DNA of 64,000 nucleotides, taken from Stropharia rugosoannulata. Its lineage: Eukaryota > Basidiomycota > Agaricomycetes > Agaricales > Strophariaceae. The stretch spans positions 3,782,001 through 3,846,000 of the forward strand of contig JANCIK010000004.1 in assembly GCA_028532985.1 (NCBI GenBank). Direction: 5' to 3'. Below the pieces are notes generated by a model that was given only the letters and a program-made list of their open reading frames with translations, made no database searches and was not told the origin of the DNA. Positions 22,212 through 35,621 of this stretch are shown piece by piece; position 1 is the first letter of the stretch; each line of letters opens with the position of its first letter. The position numbers and the translations under genes are program-made.

Positions 22212-25200
22212 AGGTATGCCACGTAGAGGCAAAGCAGCAGGGGAAGCCTACAAGATGATTGAAGCAACCGTCGACATGAGATGAGGGGAGGGTAATACTA
22301 AGTACTTATCGATGAGATGTGATCTTATCTCTCCCCGCTCGTATGTAATCGGAGACTGAAAAATATTTGTGGCGGTGTAATAGCCACGGCATAGTCAAGG
22401 TCCCGCATTTCTTGAGACCAGTATGTACGTGTGGAAGTGGAGAATAACTGGGTTCGGACGCACGGGTACTGTACAGCCAAGCACTGTTGCATAGTTTTCA
22501 TCGGAGTGCGAAATGCACTCTCGGCTGCTGATAAGTCTACGATCTGTTTTTTAGAGTCCGCTACATATGTATCACGACTCCGATTTGAAAGTCAGGAAAC
22601 CCCGTGGCCTCGAACTTAACCTTCTTATTCTCTTCACTGTCTTTTTATCCATTGGATCAAACTCAAGCGCGCCAGCCAGTGGGTTGTCCTTTCCACGACA
22701 CGAATTCATCTCTGCGCTTACACTTTGCATGACGCTCGATGTAGTCGGAGTCTATATGCTGTACCAGGGATGCCTTATGTTAATACATTCACCGCTTTCC
22801 CAAGATCAATTCTCTTGAAGTGTATCGGTCGACATAAAGATGTCCAACCTTATTGGATAGAAGCTCATCTGGTACGACTTCTCCCAGCAGCGCTACAGCA
22901 TCTTTAGCTTATCTTCAGGGTACAGCTCATTCATACCTCGTCGCGCCGATGTTCTCAGCCGCTCGACTTCTTCCCACTGTGACCCTCGACATGCTTTGAA
23001 ATTTCTTCCAGTCAAGGGCGCTCTAAATACACAATACCAATGACGCGACACCAAGCGCGACGCTCAACCTGTAGACCAACGTTACGTTGATTTCTCGTAG
23101 AACGGCCTGGTAGACGAAAGGCAGAGGTTTGTTGCGCTTGACCGACGTGGAGAATAGACACACTCCCTGTCACTGATTCTCCTTTCTTTGTCTAGGCATA
23201 TGCTTTATTGGGTTGTCGGATACCTTCCTTTACATTTGGCCTAACAAACAAGAAACTGCTCGAGTACAATTAAACGACAAGTAGACGGGTGACAGGTGCA
23301 TGCTGAAGACATTTTCCAGGCGCCATACAGTCGGACGTTACATCGCGCAAGGACCACATACAACTTCGCCCACGTCCCACTGCCTCACCACGTTCCATCC
23401 GTACAATGTCGGCTACCCACACCGTCATACTTGACCATTGCCTTCCCTTAATCCGGATACTAGCACAAATGATCAATGCTCGCCAAGGTATCATACTGCT
23501 GTGGACGTTCTGCGAGGTCAAGGTCAAGCTCCCGAGTTCCATACCTGGATTCTTGAGGACTGAATCGTCTCTTGCATACCTGCGCGCTACATGTCCCTTG
23601 GCCTGTTTCCACCCCGTAGGACCGGAGACCATGTTCCACCCACACAGTGCGCAATGCTCATCCTTTACCCCAAAACTTCGTCATCTTTATCCGCCTCTCA
23701 GGGTGTAAGTATATGCAACATATGCGGAGGCTCTTAGGACCCTCTCTGACATGTACGTCCTGTTCATGCTCTCTTTCTTTCTGAGCAGCACCAATATCCT
23801 GGGACTGCACTTCCAGTCCCATATCGTTATTGCGCCCCACCAATCCTATTCGAACATAACCGTCATCACCGCTGCTCGAGCGGCCTGATTAAACACCGTC
23901 TCTCGCCTTGACTCATGCTAATAGTATGACCACCAGTAAAATCTTGCCTCCGATATTCTTTTCCCCGTCTAGTAGGCTTCAGAATGCAGCGGTAACATGT
24001 ATACCAAACATTCCAAACATCTGTGCTCTCCGCCTCGTCATCATCTACGTGATAAGTGAAGATGTGTTGGCAACTGCCCGAGGTCTGACGATGCGCGTTC
24101 CGATATCCCTGTGCAGCTTGGGTACGCAATGTGCGCTCTCGTTGTCGGTTATATCTCTGGAAGATACTCGCGTCTTCTCACCTCGGAGGCAAGTCAGCAT
24201 GTCCATATAAATATTACCTTCGAAAACCGTGCTCTGTTCTTCCACCCCTCCTGTTGGCACCCTCTGCTCTAGCATATGACGCGATGCGGCCTACGTGTGG
24301 TGAGAGTTGCGATATAGACTGTGTGCACAGGTACATCTCTTACCCCTCCCTTTTCGCATATTGTCCATGGTTCACGGCGGGACGGTTCAGACGTACCCGT
24401 ACTCGTCTCTCCTCCTGCACACCGGGAGCTAATCTCGTACTCTTTGCTGCACACCCTCCCTCGTGCGTCCTTCTTTGTGCCCGTCCTCTGCTCTGCATGT
24501 CCCTGTCACGCGAGTCCCTAAGGGTACCAGGAAGCCTATATACTACACCTGAATGTAATGCGAAGTCACTGCTCTCGATATGCGAGCAGGAAATGAAAGA
24601 GCTCAGTTATACCTCCCGGTCAGACAGTCGTGCTACAGTGCTCGTGCTACTTATATGCAGCTTGTAGTTACTCAGGAGAGAGCATGATTACTGTAGAACC
24701 AAACACTTGTGGTTACTAAGGCAATGATCTCTCAATGTCCTGTGTTTACCCCAGCAACGATGAACTAACTGCTGTTGATCAGCGACAGCAGATAGTTACG
24801 TGCGTATGTACTTCGGTACAAAATGGCTTTCTTTCACTCGTCATTAATTGGACTAATTTTAGACTGAAACGTGCACGGTCTTCTCGGCATATATTTTCAC
24901 GTGTGCCTCTCTGACGAGCGGTTATTTAATATTTGTTAGCTGCTAATATGTAATTGAGAACGGCGGTTAGTTTTCAATTATCTATTTAACCTTTGAGGTA
25001 TATATGTACAGGAGCAACACGCTGTATGTAGGTGCACATTAGTCACAACGCAGGTATTGAGAGTGGCGGCATCTGCACTGGAGCAATTTCACAGGCTGCG
25101 GTAGGAAGGATCATTACACCGCGAGCTTGCATCACGAAGCCTGTCGATTGGAAGGGTTCTTCATTAAAAACGGTATTTGGCTTCTGAAAAGCCTTATCTT

Positions 25201-25672
25201 GAAAGAATGGGTGTGAGTCTCAGCCGCACTTGGTCCTGCTTCCGATAAGGGTGGTAAACACAGATACGAGCACAATCACAGTCGCGAGCATATATTTGCA
25301 CAAAACCTGCACACATTTTATTATTGGAGAGCTTAATACATACGGTACCACTGAGAAAGCATGGCAGATGTGAAATAAACGTCTCACTCGCGTAGTCCGG
25401 CACTGTTAATATGCAAGGAGAACTGGCTCACTGAAGGCCAAGGAGTATCTCAAGAAGCTTCGGCAGTTGTAAGATTCCAATGAATTGAATGTGTTATATA
25501 TAAATCAAAGCCCACTTGGAGTCGGAAGCATTCTTTGGTTGCTGAAACGATCTGGGAGATGATGCGATAACGGTGCTCAATACATACATTCCTAGCTATA
25601 ATTAAACACCGCTGCTATAAATTCTGTCATACAAATGAATTGAACAAGTAGACAGTCACCCAGACCAGTAGA
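22212..25672. other. Gene-poor region
   Basis: The first 200 bases are the duplicated 3' flank. Several open frames of 60-178 codons lie between 23270 and 24670 on both strands, overlapping each other; none carries a motif I know and exon joining gives nothing convincing. It may contain a decayed gene. Confidence 0.4.
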
Positions 25673-26952
25673 ATGTCGTCTGATGCTGGCAATTTTGAAG
25701 TACCTGCTGCGACTGAGCAGGCTTTTCTCACCGATGGAATGAATTCTACGCTCCTGTACATGTACCTGATGGGTGAGCGACTTGCTCGTGCAATTATTCA
25801 CTTAATCCGTATCAATGATTTGTTCTGTAGGGATGTACACAGCTGTATCTATCTACACTATCTATTTGTATGGTGCGCAGGTCTCTCATTTATCTATTTC
25901 TCATACTAAATACCACTAAAGCCAGGAAGAAGCAAGGCAGAAGCATCATTGTCGCTTGTTCACTATTGATTCTGCTTGTCACGAGTATCGCGGTTCTAGC
26001 GCTGCAATGGAAATTGACTAATGTGTGCAGCATTGACAACGGACAATCCGTGTCATCTACATTTATGTGTACTTTCAATGTCACTCAAACAGCTTACGAC
26101 TTGGCAGTCACCGCCTTGGTCGCTTTGCAGTCCATTATCGCCGATGGTTTACTTGTAATATTTATTCATCCCAAACCAACCTTTGATCACTGACGTCACC
26201 TCCTTAATACCAGGTGTGGAGGTGTTATCATTTGGTGGCCAAATCACTCTATAAGATATGGATCCCTCTAATATTTGTTTCCCTTGAATTGGGTATGTTA
26301 TGTTACCTGTGCATAAGATATTGGTGCTTGCTCTGACGAAACACAAAGTGATGGGTGTCACACAAGTGACCACCACAGGAATACTAATATTCCGGAATTC
26401 TTCAGTCAAAATGGAAAAAATCACAGACGGTGTTAATGCTGTTTTCTTCTCAATAACCGCATTAACCACTGTATCATCTACTGTCTTTATATGCCAGCGG
26501 ATAAATCACTCGATGCGCGGAACTCGGCATATTCAGTGGTACAAGAAGGTTATCCTTTTTGCAATTGAATCTTCGGTTATATACTCCATTTCCTCTATTC
26601 TCAATGTCATAGACAGTATAATTGGCATAACAAGCACAAATCTGTTGGCGGGTTTTGCGTTCGATGAATATACCTCATCTTGTGTATATGTCATGACTGT
26701 AAGTCTTTTAGACACAAGTCACTGTGATCGCCTAATAAATAATGCGACTTGCGCCAGACATTAGCGCCGACACTTATGATCACCCAAATCACACTACATC
26801 CTAACCCGGGATCCACCACCGTCCACAACACTCTTCCCATTTCGACTCTCCAGTTTTATCAGCAAGAAACAGATGATACCGTACAGTCGGCCAGACGTGG
26901 TTCTCTTGCTGTACTGGATGACTCGGAAAACTCCGTCAAGGAGCAAGCATAG
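25673..26952 (+). CDS. Seven-helix integral membrane protein, tandem copy 1
   Basis: Six exons (25673-25772, 25831-25872, 25922-26154, 26214-26292, 26367-26698, 26758-26952) sum to 981 nt, 326 aa. Start MSSDAGNFEVPAATEQAF, a short N-tail, then seven hydrophobic segments. Family marks: GMYTAVSIYTIYLYG in helix 1, IADGLLVWRCYHLVAKSLYK after helix 3, and TLAPTLMITQITL in helix 7, followed by a cytosolic-looking tail with TLPISTLQF. Exons 2, 3 and 4 are 42, 233 and 79 nt, exactly as in the minus-strand member at 58111-59408. The acceptor of intron 4 (26366) is the least certain; the closer AG at 26316 would leave a 24-nt intron and the wrong frame. It is 1.2 kb upstream of its paralogue and in the same orientation. 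Function unknown; probably plasma membrane or an internal membrane. Confidence 0.78.
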
Positions 26953-28124
26953 CACATGCGCGATTGGAGTGGTGTTGTGTATGCTCATGTAGTAATATTA
27001 ATACTCGGTCCTCAACTTTGAAGCTTGGAGATTCATTACTGCATCTCGCGTCCACATCACATTAGTTCGGACGGGCCAGCGTTGGCATCTTCGAGGGCAA
27101 GGTGACGTATATTTCGTGGAGCCGGAGCGGGGGGTGACTTCTTTGTCGCTTAGTGTAGATACGTCAGATGCCTTCAAAAGTGGGAAAATTTTTACCCACA
27201 ATTTCTGTCAATTTATCAGAAACGAGACATGGATTGAGATTGCATTGCATTTGGCTCCACTTAGATGCTGTACGGCGCCTGCACAGGTCGCTAAATCAAA
27301 TGTGGAATGTGTACTCCCATAGCATATTCCCATTGGATTTCTTCTGCGTCATAACATCACGGAGATTTTTGGGACAGTCTGATGTGCGGCTACTTCTAAA
27401 GGTAATAGAGATATGTTCATCACAATGGAAGATGATGATGACATCCTATGAGGTGAGGTTTATTCTCCAGCGCGGGTACTTGCCTATGGCAGTCAATGAT
27501 TGTCATACTGAGATGTACGTGTCATGCCCCCCATCATAGCCCTATACTAGTTGATCATGCATTTTCTACTGCAACGATTTGCTGCATCTGAGTCTGGTGT
27601 AGGCATTAAGTATGGATAGCTGGGCAAACGAAGGAAGGGTACACAGCATTTTGGCATCTTTTCCAGTTGCGTACTTGCGTGAATTATGTGGGCTAAGTTG
27701 ATCGTTATTAACCCCGAAAGCCCTTAATCCAACCTACTGCAACATATATACGAAGTGGTAACGATCAGATGCATAAGGAGCTTTGAGTCTGAAACAAGCT
27801 AATCATTCTCATATTATCTTCGGAGATCTACACTCCATGTTTCTGATTAACGGATTGTTGATGCAGATCTGATAATATCTCCTGTCTACGGAATTCTGAG
27901 TGTGTTGTGCTAGACGTGGTACTAGGTATACCCTGTGTTTATGTACTCATATCTCGAAGGAGCACAACAGTGATTATTCCATGGGCTCTACTCCACTTGC
28001 TATGAGAAACTTGAAACTTTACCCCAAAGATCCCCGTCTAGATCATGATAGTCAGGCTCTGTTCGTTTGTATAAAGCACAGTAGACCAATTGTCACGAAC
28101 ACAAAACCGTTTCCATTCAGTATA
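26953..28124. other. Intergenic region between the tandem membrane protein genes
   Basis: No gene recognised. Open frames near 27116-27540 are overlapping and featureless. Confidence 0.4.
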
Positions 28125-29397
28125 ATGTCCTCTAATGACACCTCCCCTGTGGATCTTCAAAGGACTGTTCTCACGATATCGTTGGACTCGACACTTATGT
28201 ATGTGTTTATGATGGGTGAGCAACTTTGGAAGCATGCACTAGTTTATACCACTGAATGGTTTCAGGAATATATACCGCTGTATTTGTCTGTACTCTCTAC
28301 TTATATGGTATATACTTTTACCGTTTATTCAATACTTATAGTCACTGTCAATGTAGGAAGAAAGAAGAAAGAAAGAAGCATTCCTGTTATCATTGCACTC
28401 CTTGTTCTGTTCGCTACAAGTATCGCAAACATTGCACTTCAATGGAAGGTGCTAAATGTGTGCTTTATTGATAACGGACAATCGATGCTATCCGCCTTCG
28501 TATGTAATTTTAATGTAACGGATGAGCAAGTAGGTATCACCCTGCCATCTGCCATTATAAGTGACTTGCAAGCTGTCATTGCCGACGGTCTACTGGTACA
28601 TAGTGTTCATGTTTTTATTTTTGATTCCGCTACTCATACATTATGTACTCGTTTTTAGGTATGGAGATGTTACCACTTGGCCGGTAAATCTTTACGGGGT
28701 ATAATGTTTCCTTTACTATTTTTCGTGCTGGAAATTGGTTCGTATTATTCCTAATGGAATCAAAGATCATGCTCTAATGTCAATGCACAGCTATAGGTGT
28801 TGTCGCATTGACCACAGAGGGGATGTCTTTACTGGGTAACAAGACAGCAAAAATGGCGAGAGTCTCGCTCATTTTCAGTGCTGTCTTCTTTGTGATAACG
28901 GCATTAACGACATTGACATCCACTATCTTCATAATTTGGCGGATAAGAAGCTCAACACGCGAAATTCGGCATACCAGGCGGTACCAAAGGATTATTCGCA
29001 TTGCTATTGAATCTTCAGTCGTATACGCTATTGCTTCTATTCTCAATGTTTTGTCTGAAATAGTTGACCTGGCGAGCACTAATGGCTTAGCCACCTATGG
29101 CTTTGCTTCATTTGTTTCGCCTACTACATTTTTCATGATAGTAAGCCATTGTTTCTTTATCCAGGGAGTGGATGTATGTGTCTCATCCGAATACACCAGG
29201 TAATATCTCCAACACTTATGATTGCCCAGCTTAGCCTATCCCCTACTCCAGGCTCCACTACTATAGACAGGACGCTACCCATCTCAACACTACAATTTCA
29301 CCATCAGGTGACCGAAAATGGCTCCACGCGTTCTGTTACTCGTAGCACGGTCGCCACTCCAAATGAATCAGGCAACTCTGCAAAGGAACAAGCATAG
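28125..29397 (+). CDS. Seven-helix integral membrane protein, tandem copy 2
   Basis: Six exons (28125-28215, 28266-28307, 28357-28595, 28659-28737, 28791-29140, 29200-29397) sum to 999 nt, 332 aa. The chosen ATG, at MSSNDTSPVDLQRT, matches the N-terminus of copy 1; the frame is open further upstream but without similarity. Conserved stretches: GIYTAVFVCTLYLYG, IADGLLVWRCYHLAGKSL, and VISPTLMIAQLSL, then TLPISTLQF in the tail. A basic loop, RKKKERS, follows helix 1, as in copy 1 (RKKQGRS). Intron positions and phases are the same as in copy 1. It is a clear duplicate, diverged enough that both copies have probably been kept under selection. Function unknown. Confidence 0.8.
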
Positions 29398-30004
29398 TAC
29401 GATTGACATATCAGATAGGAGTTTCTGTATCAGTTATTGCAAGGATTACCTCATATATTATATACATAATGTGCAAATGGGTCTTTAAATCTGCTGTTAT
29501 AGACCAGGGGCTACCGCACTCACGCACGGCTCACTGATTTTTCCCTGTGCCCCCTCCAGAGCCCAGCAGCCTTCGAACTGGCATACGTATAGAGTAATAC
29601 TGAAGGTGTAAGACACGCAATCAAGCGTTTATTGTAGATCACAATTCCGTGAGCAGTAATTTAAAGGCGGGGATTGCAGGGAACGGCGGTTGACGTTGGA
29701 ATTCTTAGATTGGCGTCAATCACACACTTTCCCAGAGAGATAGCAGGCAGTATGATAGTGTGAAGGCGTTTAATAAATACAGACAATGTACGCTGAGTGT
29801 TTATCCGTTTCATGTAGTTGATAGTATGTTGTAAGATTGTCACCCGTATTTGTGCGTGGGTGTGAGCGCGACTGGTGGGATCGTCTTGAGGGTGTTGCTC
29901 AAGAAAAGGTGAGAGAATAAAAGAATGACTGTGCTGGATGAACTGGCTCTTATGGGTAGCTATACTGAACTTCTTGGATTGCAAATGAAGGTGGGTGGTA
30001 AATT
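29398..30004. other. Intergenic region left of the foldback element
   Basis: Nothing recognised. Confidence 0.4.
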
Positions 30005-30840
30005 TATGGTGGGTCCCAGTGGACAAAACCATTAGAAATAAATACCTAACTTTACAAACAGCCTAGTAGACATATTTTGTATTCCACATCTTTAATTGTT
30101 GTTTAAGACCTTTAACTATTATTTTGCTTTTGACTAAGGGAAAAAAACATAAACTTAGCAAGCTAAGTATAACTTTACAAATGTAAGTTTTGAAATGACT
30201 AGACTAATAGCAATAACAATTAATTTCCCTTCGTCGAAGTTATCTTTCTATTTATAACTTTATAACTTTTGAAATCACCTGTCCAACATTTTATTCTATT
30301 TATAAGCTTTATAACTTTTAAAATCAGCGGAGCTAAATATCATCGGCAGCGCGCTGTACCTCTCTGCATGGGTGGGTTCATCTCCTCAACATGTAGGCAT
30401 ACATGCACCTTAGATATATCAAAACACCAATGGGGACGTGGTCCTCATCCTCAGACAATGCCTCCACTGTCGCATTGTCTGCAGTGTCCAGGCGGAATGC
30501 GATGCGCCGCTGATTTTAAAAGTTATAAAGTTTATAAATAGAAAATAAAGTTGGGCAGGTGATGTGAAAAGTTGTACAGTTATAAATAGAATGATAACGT
30601 CGACAAAGGGAAATTAATTGTTATTGTTATTAGGTTAATCATTTCAAAACTTATATTTGTAAAGATGGAAAGTTATACTCAGCTTTCTAAGTTTTTGTTT
30701 TTTTCCCTTAGTCAAAAGCAAAATAATAGTTAAAGGTCTTACACAACAATTAAAGATGTGGAATACAAAATATGTCTACTAGGCTGTTTGTAAAGTTAGG
30801 TGTTTATTTCTAATGGTTTTGTCCGCTGGGACCCGCCATA
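30005..30840. mobile_element. Foldback (long terminal inverted repeat) element, copy 1
   Basis: Begins TATGGTGGGTCCCAGTGGAC and ends with the inverted GTCCGCTGGGACCCGCCATA. The inverted arms are about 330 bp each (30005-30331 and 30507-30840) and enclose about 175 bp of unique, GC-richer sequence. The arms are very AT-rich. No transposase frame is present, so it is non-autonomous. Flanking TA at both ends could be a two-base target duplication of Tc1/mariner type, but this is weak. Confidence 0.85.
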
Positions 30841-31639
30841 CAGCCTGGTAGACATATTTTGTATTCCACATCTTTAATTGTTGTGTAAGACCTTTAACTA
30901 TTATTTTGCTTTTGAATAAGGGAAAAAAACAAAAACTTAGAAAGCTGAGTATAACTTTCCATCTTTACAAATATAAGTTTTGAAATGATTAACCTAATAA
31001 CAATAACAATTAATTTCCCTTTGTCGACGTTATCATTCTATTTATAACTGTACAACTTTTCACATCACCTGCCCAACTTTATTTTCTATTTATAAACTTT
31101 ATAACTTTTAAAATCAGCGGCGCATCGGCGGCGCGTTCCGCCTGGACATTGCAGACAATGCGACAGTGGAGGCATTGTCCGAGGATGAGGACCACGTCCC
31201 CATTGGTGTTGTGATATATCTAAGGTGCATGTATGCCTACATGTTGAGGAGATGAACCCACCCATGCAGAGAGGTACAGCGCGCTGCCGATGATATTTAA
31301 CTCCGCTGATTTTAAAAGTTATAAGGTTTATAAACAGGATAAAAAGTTGGACAGGTACATAATTTTAAAGTTGTAAAGTTATAAATAGAAAGATAACTTC
31401 GACGAAGGGAAATTAATTGTTATTGTTATTAGTCTAAACATTTCAAAGCTTACATTTGTAATGATGGAAAGTTTTACTCAGCTTTCTAAGTTTTTGTTTT
31501 TTTCCCTTATTCAAAAGCAAAATAATAGTTAAAGGTCTTAAACAACAATTAAAGATGTGGAATACAAAATATGTCTACTAGGCTGTTTGTAAAGTTAGGT
31601 ATTTATTTCTAATGGTTTTGTCCGCTGGGACCCGCCATA
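30841..31639. mobile_element. Foldback element, copy 2 (inverted, 54 bp short at its left end)
   Basis: Directly abuts copy 1. Its central unique part is the reverse complement of that in copy 1, so the pair forms a 1.6-kb palindrome built from units that are themselves palindromic. The left end begins at the CAGCCTGGTAGACAT point, lacking the outer 54 bp of the arm. The right end (CCGCTGGGACCCGCCATA) is complete. The two central parts differ by scattered substitutions and a small indel, so the duplication is not brand new. Confidence 0.83.
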
Positions 31640-32697
31640 CCCCTCATATAAATTAGCTGCCAACATACATTGTACATACTGTCTTTAAATACTGTAGAAA
31701 TAGTTTAGTGATTAATTAAAGTTAAAATTTTCTCCCAAGGGACAACCCAAGCCGCGTGTAGATCCGAGCAACCTCTGAGGGCGAACATATTGACCCTAGA
31801 CGGTACCAAATGGGTACTTTCCATACGTAGCCATTTTGCGCTCCTTACACGTACTGCAGCTTGGACTCGGTTCCAAATTATTAGTAGTAGTAATGAAAAG
31901 ACAAAATTTAGAGTTATTGACAAGTTGTTGACCCCATCTGGGGACCGGGGTTCGGACTTTAAAATATTACGGACTTCACCGTAACATACTCTACGCTACG
32001 CGATCTTTTACTTGTATCTTATGTACTTGTTGCTTCCTATATCCATGATATCCGCTACTCAAACCATGGAAGTTGCCGTTCTCCTACCAACATTGCACCT
32101 GATGACCATTATCAACCTCTCCATGTCAGGCTTAGGAGAGCTACCTCTTCACTTCATTCCAGCGGCGCAATCGTGTATTTCACACAGTGCAATTTTGAGA
32201 GGACGCATGTTACTGTATGATCTATGAGTGTACACTTAGAACAGTGAGTATCTCCTCGAGTTGTAACTGCTGTTCTCGCCTTATGCATATGCTAATTATA
32301 CGTCGAAAACTTAGGATCCGGCGGAATTAATCAAATCCACGCCTCGTCCACGTGTATGCTAAATGTGAAGCAAGCACTGAGAAGTGCTTGGAACGTTACT
32401 AGAATCGGAACATTATGAATAGCCCCTCGTTGTGGACCGGTAAATCGTTCAATGCTCCCTCCATATTGTATCATTAACATTAACTCAGGAGTAAGGCTTC
32501 AAGGTGAGTTTGTCCATTCCAATTTGTTCCGCCTCTGATTCTGGCAAGAAGTGTGATTGTCTGCGACACCCGCACGCCTCCCATCTCTTCTTCCGTAACG
32601 ACTGGTCGTTAGTCGAATTGAAGCTTAACGCTTGGCCCACGCATCCACAACCTGTACCATCGACGGTGGGGGTCAGCCCTCTGAAGCAGAAAGCATC
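31640..32697. other. Intergenic region right of the foldback element
   Basis: No gene recognised. A 71-codon frame at 32012-32227 is Met/Leu-rich but has no support. Confidence 0.4.
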
Positions 32698-35621
32698 ATG
32701 CCTATGGCAGATGAGCACGATGTTAAGTGAGTTTCTGTTTATGACTCGTGTATCATACATCTGACGGCTACTCCACTGCCTAAAGACCGAAAGCCTTCTC
32801 CACCTCCACCAGGTCTGCGGCTAAGCTGCTTGAAGAAATGGTAGCCCAGCATGATTTTGACGGCACCAGTTTCACGGTGCTATCCCAATCCCAATCATCC
32901 CAATCCCAATCATCCCGTAGCGCCGCACTGGGTGCAAATGCCGACCTTCCACCTCTCCCTACAGAGGCGATGCGTTATCCTGAACCCCTTTCCCCTCCCC
33001 AATCTAGTTCAAAAGCCCGCCTTCTAGGAGATACCACCGCTGGAATGACGTTCGGCAGCCCACATGCATCGCGAACATCGCAAGGCAGCTTCCCGGAGGA
33101 AATAACTCCGACTGACCACAAGCCGAAGCATTCCTCGAAGAGCCTTCCCCGTCGCGTCGTAGAGGAATCGTACGATCGCAGACATCGCCATAGCTCCCCC
33201 AGTCGTGAATCCACCCCGACGGAGTCCCATACTGGCCGTCATCGCTATGCTGGATCACACACGCGTTCGACCTCGGACTCGATATCTGTGATTATGCTGA
33301 TGTCGAAGGAGCGTTTGGCGAGGGAAACAGCTCGGGCAAACGAAGCAGAACGCCGTGCACTGGATGCTGAGCGTCAGGCTGCTGACGTGATGACCCTGTT
33401 CAAAAACACCCACGAGGCGAAACTCATGTTGGAAAGAGACCTCAATAAAGCACGTGAAGAACTAGGTTTATACAAGATACAACTGGAAGCGGCGCAGAAA
33501 GGTAGGTTTTGTTTAGAGCTCATTGTTTATTTAATTTAAACACAATTTAGAAATTTTTCGAGCCCAAGAAATTGTAGACCGGGTTGAGCGCCAACGCGTT
33601 AATGCAGAGGATGAATTATTAAGAGTAAAAGACAAATTACGACAATTATCCCAGAAGGTTGCCGTCGAGCACGCTCTTGAAGAAGGTCGTCGAGCCGGCT
33701 TTGAAGAGGGTTTGAAACAAGGCCGCGTGTACCAGCAATCATGGACTGATGCGTATGAAAATATAGCTAAACCAAGTCGAAGACATTCTGGCCGAGATGA
33801 CAGCGATAGTGGCTCAGAGATATCGTCTTACACTTATCCCAAGGAGGGGTCTGGTTCCGATTCTCCTGGTTCCCCACTGTCTAGGTGAGTGATTGAATGT
33901 TGTATACTCAAGGCTGCAGATCATAATGCATCTCCTTTAAAACAGGAGAGGAAGACGAAGGAGGTCAGCGAAATCCTCACCACCACTGCCAGTGCCAGCC
34001 CCATCGGAGCCAGCTACGCGTCCCCCTGACTCCGCGGTGACTCCTTCTATCTTCCCTCAAGTATCAACCTACAATCCGCTTCCACGCCGTGATATACAGG
34101 AACAGCTAACTTCAGGTCCCGACGCAGCTAAATATGTCACAGAGCTTCCTGTGCGCGTCCCCTCAGCACAACCGCCAATCCCAATTCCAATGCCACCACA
34201 CCGCGCTCCTGAGTCTATCAAAATTAAACCTTCCGAGGATCCATCCCAACCAATTCCTGTGTATAATACGCCGAGTGCATTCCGCGAATCCATCGTGCTC
34301 CCCCCGGAGGGATACATCCCCGTCATGGATGCGCAGTCCGTCATCTCATTGCCGCCACCACACGAGCTGAGCATGGCGGTACCCCCTGAGACTCCAGTAC
34401 TGCCCACGAATCCGGCCAATGAAGAAGATAAACCAATCCCTGTCCCTGTGCCTGCGGTGAAAGCTAAAGCGGAATCGCGCTTTCGCGTGGTAAATGGCGA
34501 CCGGTCGGTGAAGGGGAAGGAGAGGGAGAAAGAGTCGCGTCTTGAAGCTGCGGCGCGATATGGTCGTCCTCCTTCTACTGCACAGGCTGCAGTAAATCCT
34601 CCGCCACGGACCTACGAACCTTCTCGCCCGCTTCAAAATGCGAGCGGTGTACCCATTATTTCAGCTCCACGCCCAAAGATCCGGCCAGTTCAACATGCAG
34701 AAGGAAAGGCAAATGGACACGGGGATCGATGGATTTCTCCGCCTCCAGGAAGTCAAGCGAAGGATGATATGAGATCGCACGGTATGGGGAGAGATTCCAG
34801 GGCCCATGCTGAGGTATGTTGATTTTTCCTCCTCGCTTCTGCTTCATATATATTACGTGGCTGATTCATACCTGTATGTAGCGCCCGCGTACCACTGACC
34901 CCCCACCATGGCCACGGCCTGATTCTGCAGCTGGGGGACCCCTCACTGCTCGGCCTGGCCGACGGACAAGAGAGGTGGTACTGACCGTCCCTCTTGGGGA
35001 TCCTTACGATGATCCAACGACTGCTCACGAGAACAAATCCCGTGTGCCTCGTGCCGCGACGCCCGCCAATCCCACATACGGTCGGCCTAACTTCTTGCAC
35101 GGTTCAAGCGAAGACAGTGGTTCGAACGACCGCCGAGGCTCAACAGCCACAATTGAGATTGATGTGGAGACGCCTGTGAGCTTAAGTATCGTGTTTCATT
35201 TTCAACCATGCTCACATAACTTTACGTTTAGACTACGACCCACCAGTCGGTCCAATCTAACCGTACAACCGTCGTTGATCCCGTGTTGCTCACGCCCGAC
35301 GGTTCCTTCCCGCCTGTCCCACTCCCTGTGGCCCAAAATACGCATCAACACCAGAATGCCAATACGCACAGCCAGCCGCGGCCCCCCTCACGCCCTGGCC
35401 AGAATGGTGCTTTGGGTATATATACCGCCACCTCCGACGCCGCGGCAAGCGAGCGCACCGAAGGCGGGTTCGTACCGCTGAGCCCCATCCCAGGGATGGA
35501 AAACCTACATGCGTACCCGCCTGGGTTCGCCCCGACAATTCCGCGAGATCATCCTACCATGACCGGGGGTGGCTCGCCGAACTTCACGTATTCGTCGCCT
35601 CTGGTGAGACCAGTGGCGTGA
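32698..35621 (+). CDS. Coiled-coil, largely disordered protein (876 aa, unknown function)
   Basis: Six exons (32698-32726, 32786-33501, 33551-33884, 33946-34813, 34882-35175, 35232-35621) sum to 2631 nt. The first exon supplies only MPMADEHDVK. Residues about 30-170 are Ser/Pro-rich with short Gln/Ser repeats; residues about 180-305 are a strong coiled coil (ERLARETARANEAERRALDA, continuing through LERDLNKAREELGLYK and VEHALEEGRRAGFEEGLKQG). The remainder is Pro-rich and disordered. No membrane segment or signal peptide. Such proteins often act as scaffolds, but nothing here specifies the role. The end is ambiguous: GTGAGACC just before the stop is a good donor, and splicing to the acceptor near 35683 would give a different C-terminus. 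Confidence 0.75.

Noticed and set aside
23270..23632. 120-codon minus-strand frame
   Set aside because: Looks somewhat protein-like, but no domain, splice partners or duplicate supports it.
24131..24667. 178-codon plus-strand frame
   Set aside because: Overlaps minus-strand frames of similar quality; Cys/Leu/Ser-rich with no family motif and no joinable exon.
30269..30541. 90-codon frame inside the foldback element
   Set aside because: Runs through both AT-rich arms and the central part and is not kept in the second copy; not a transposase.
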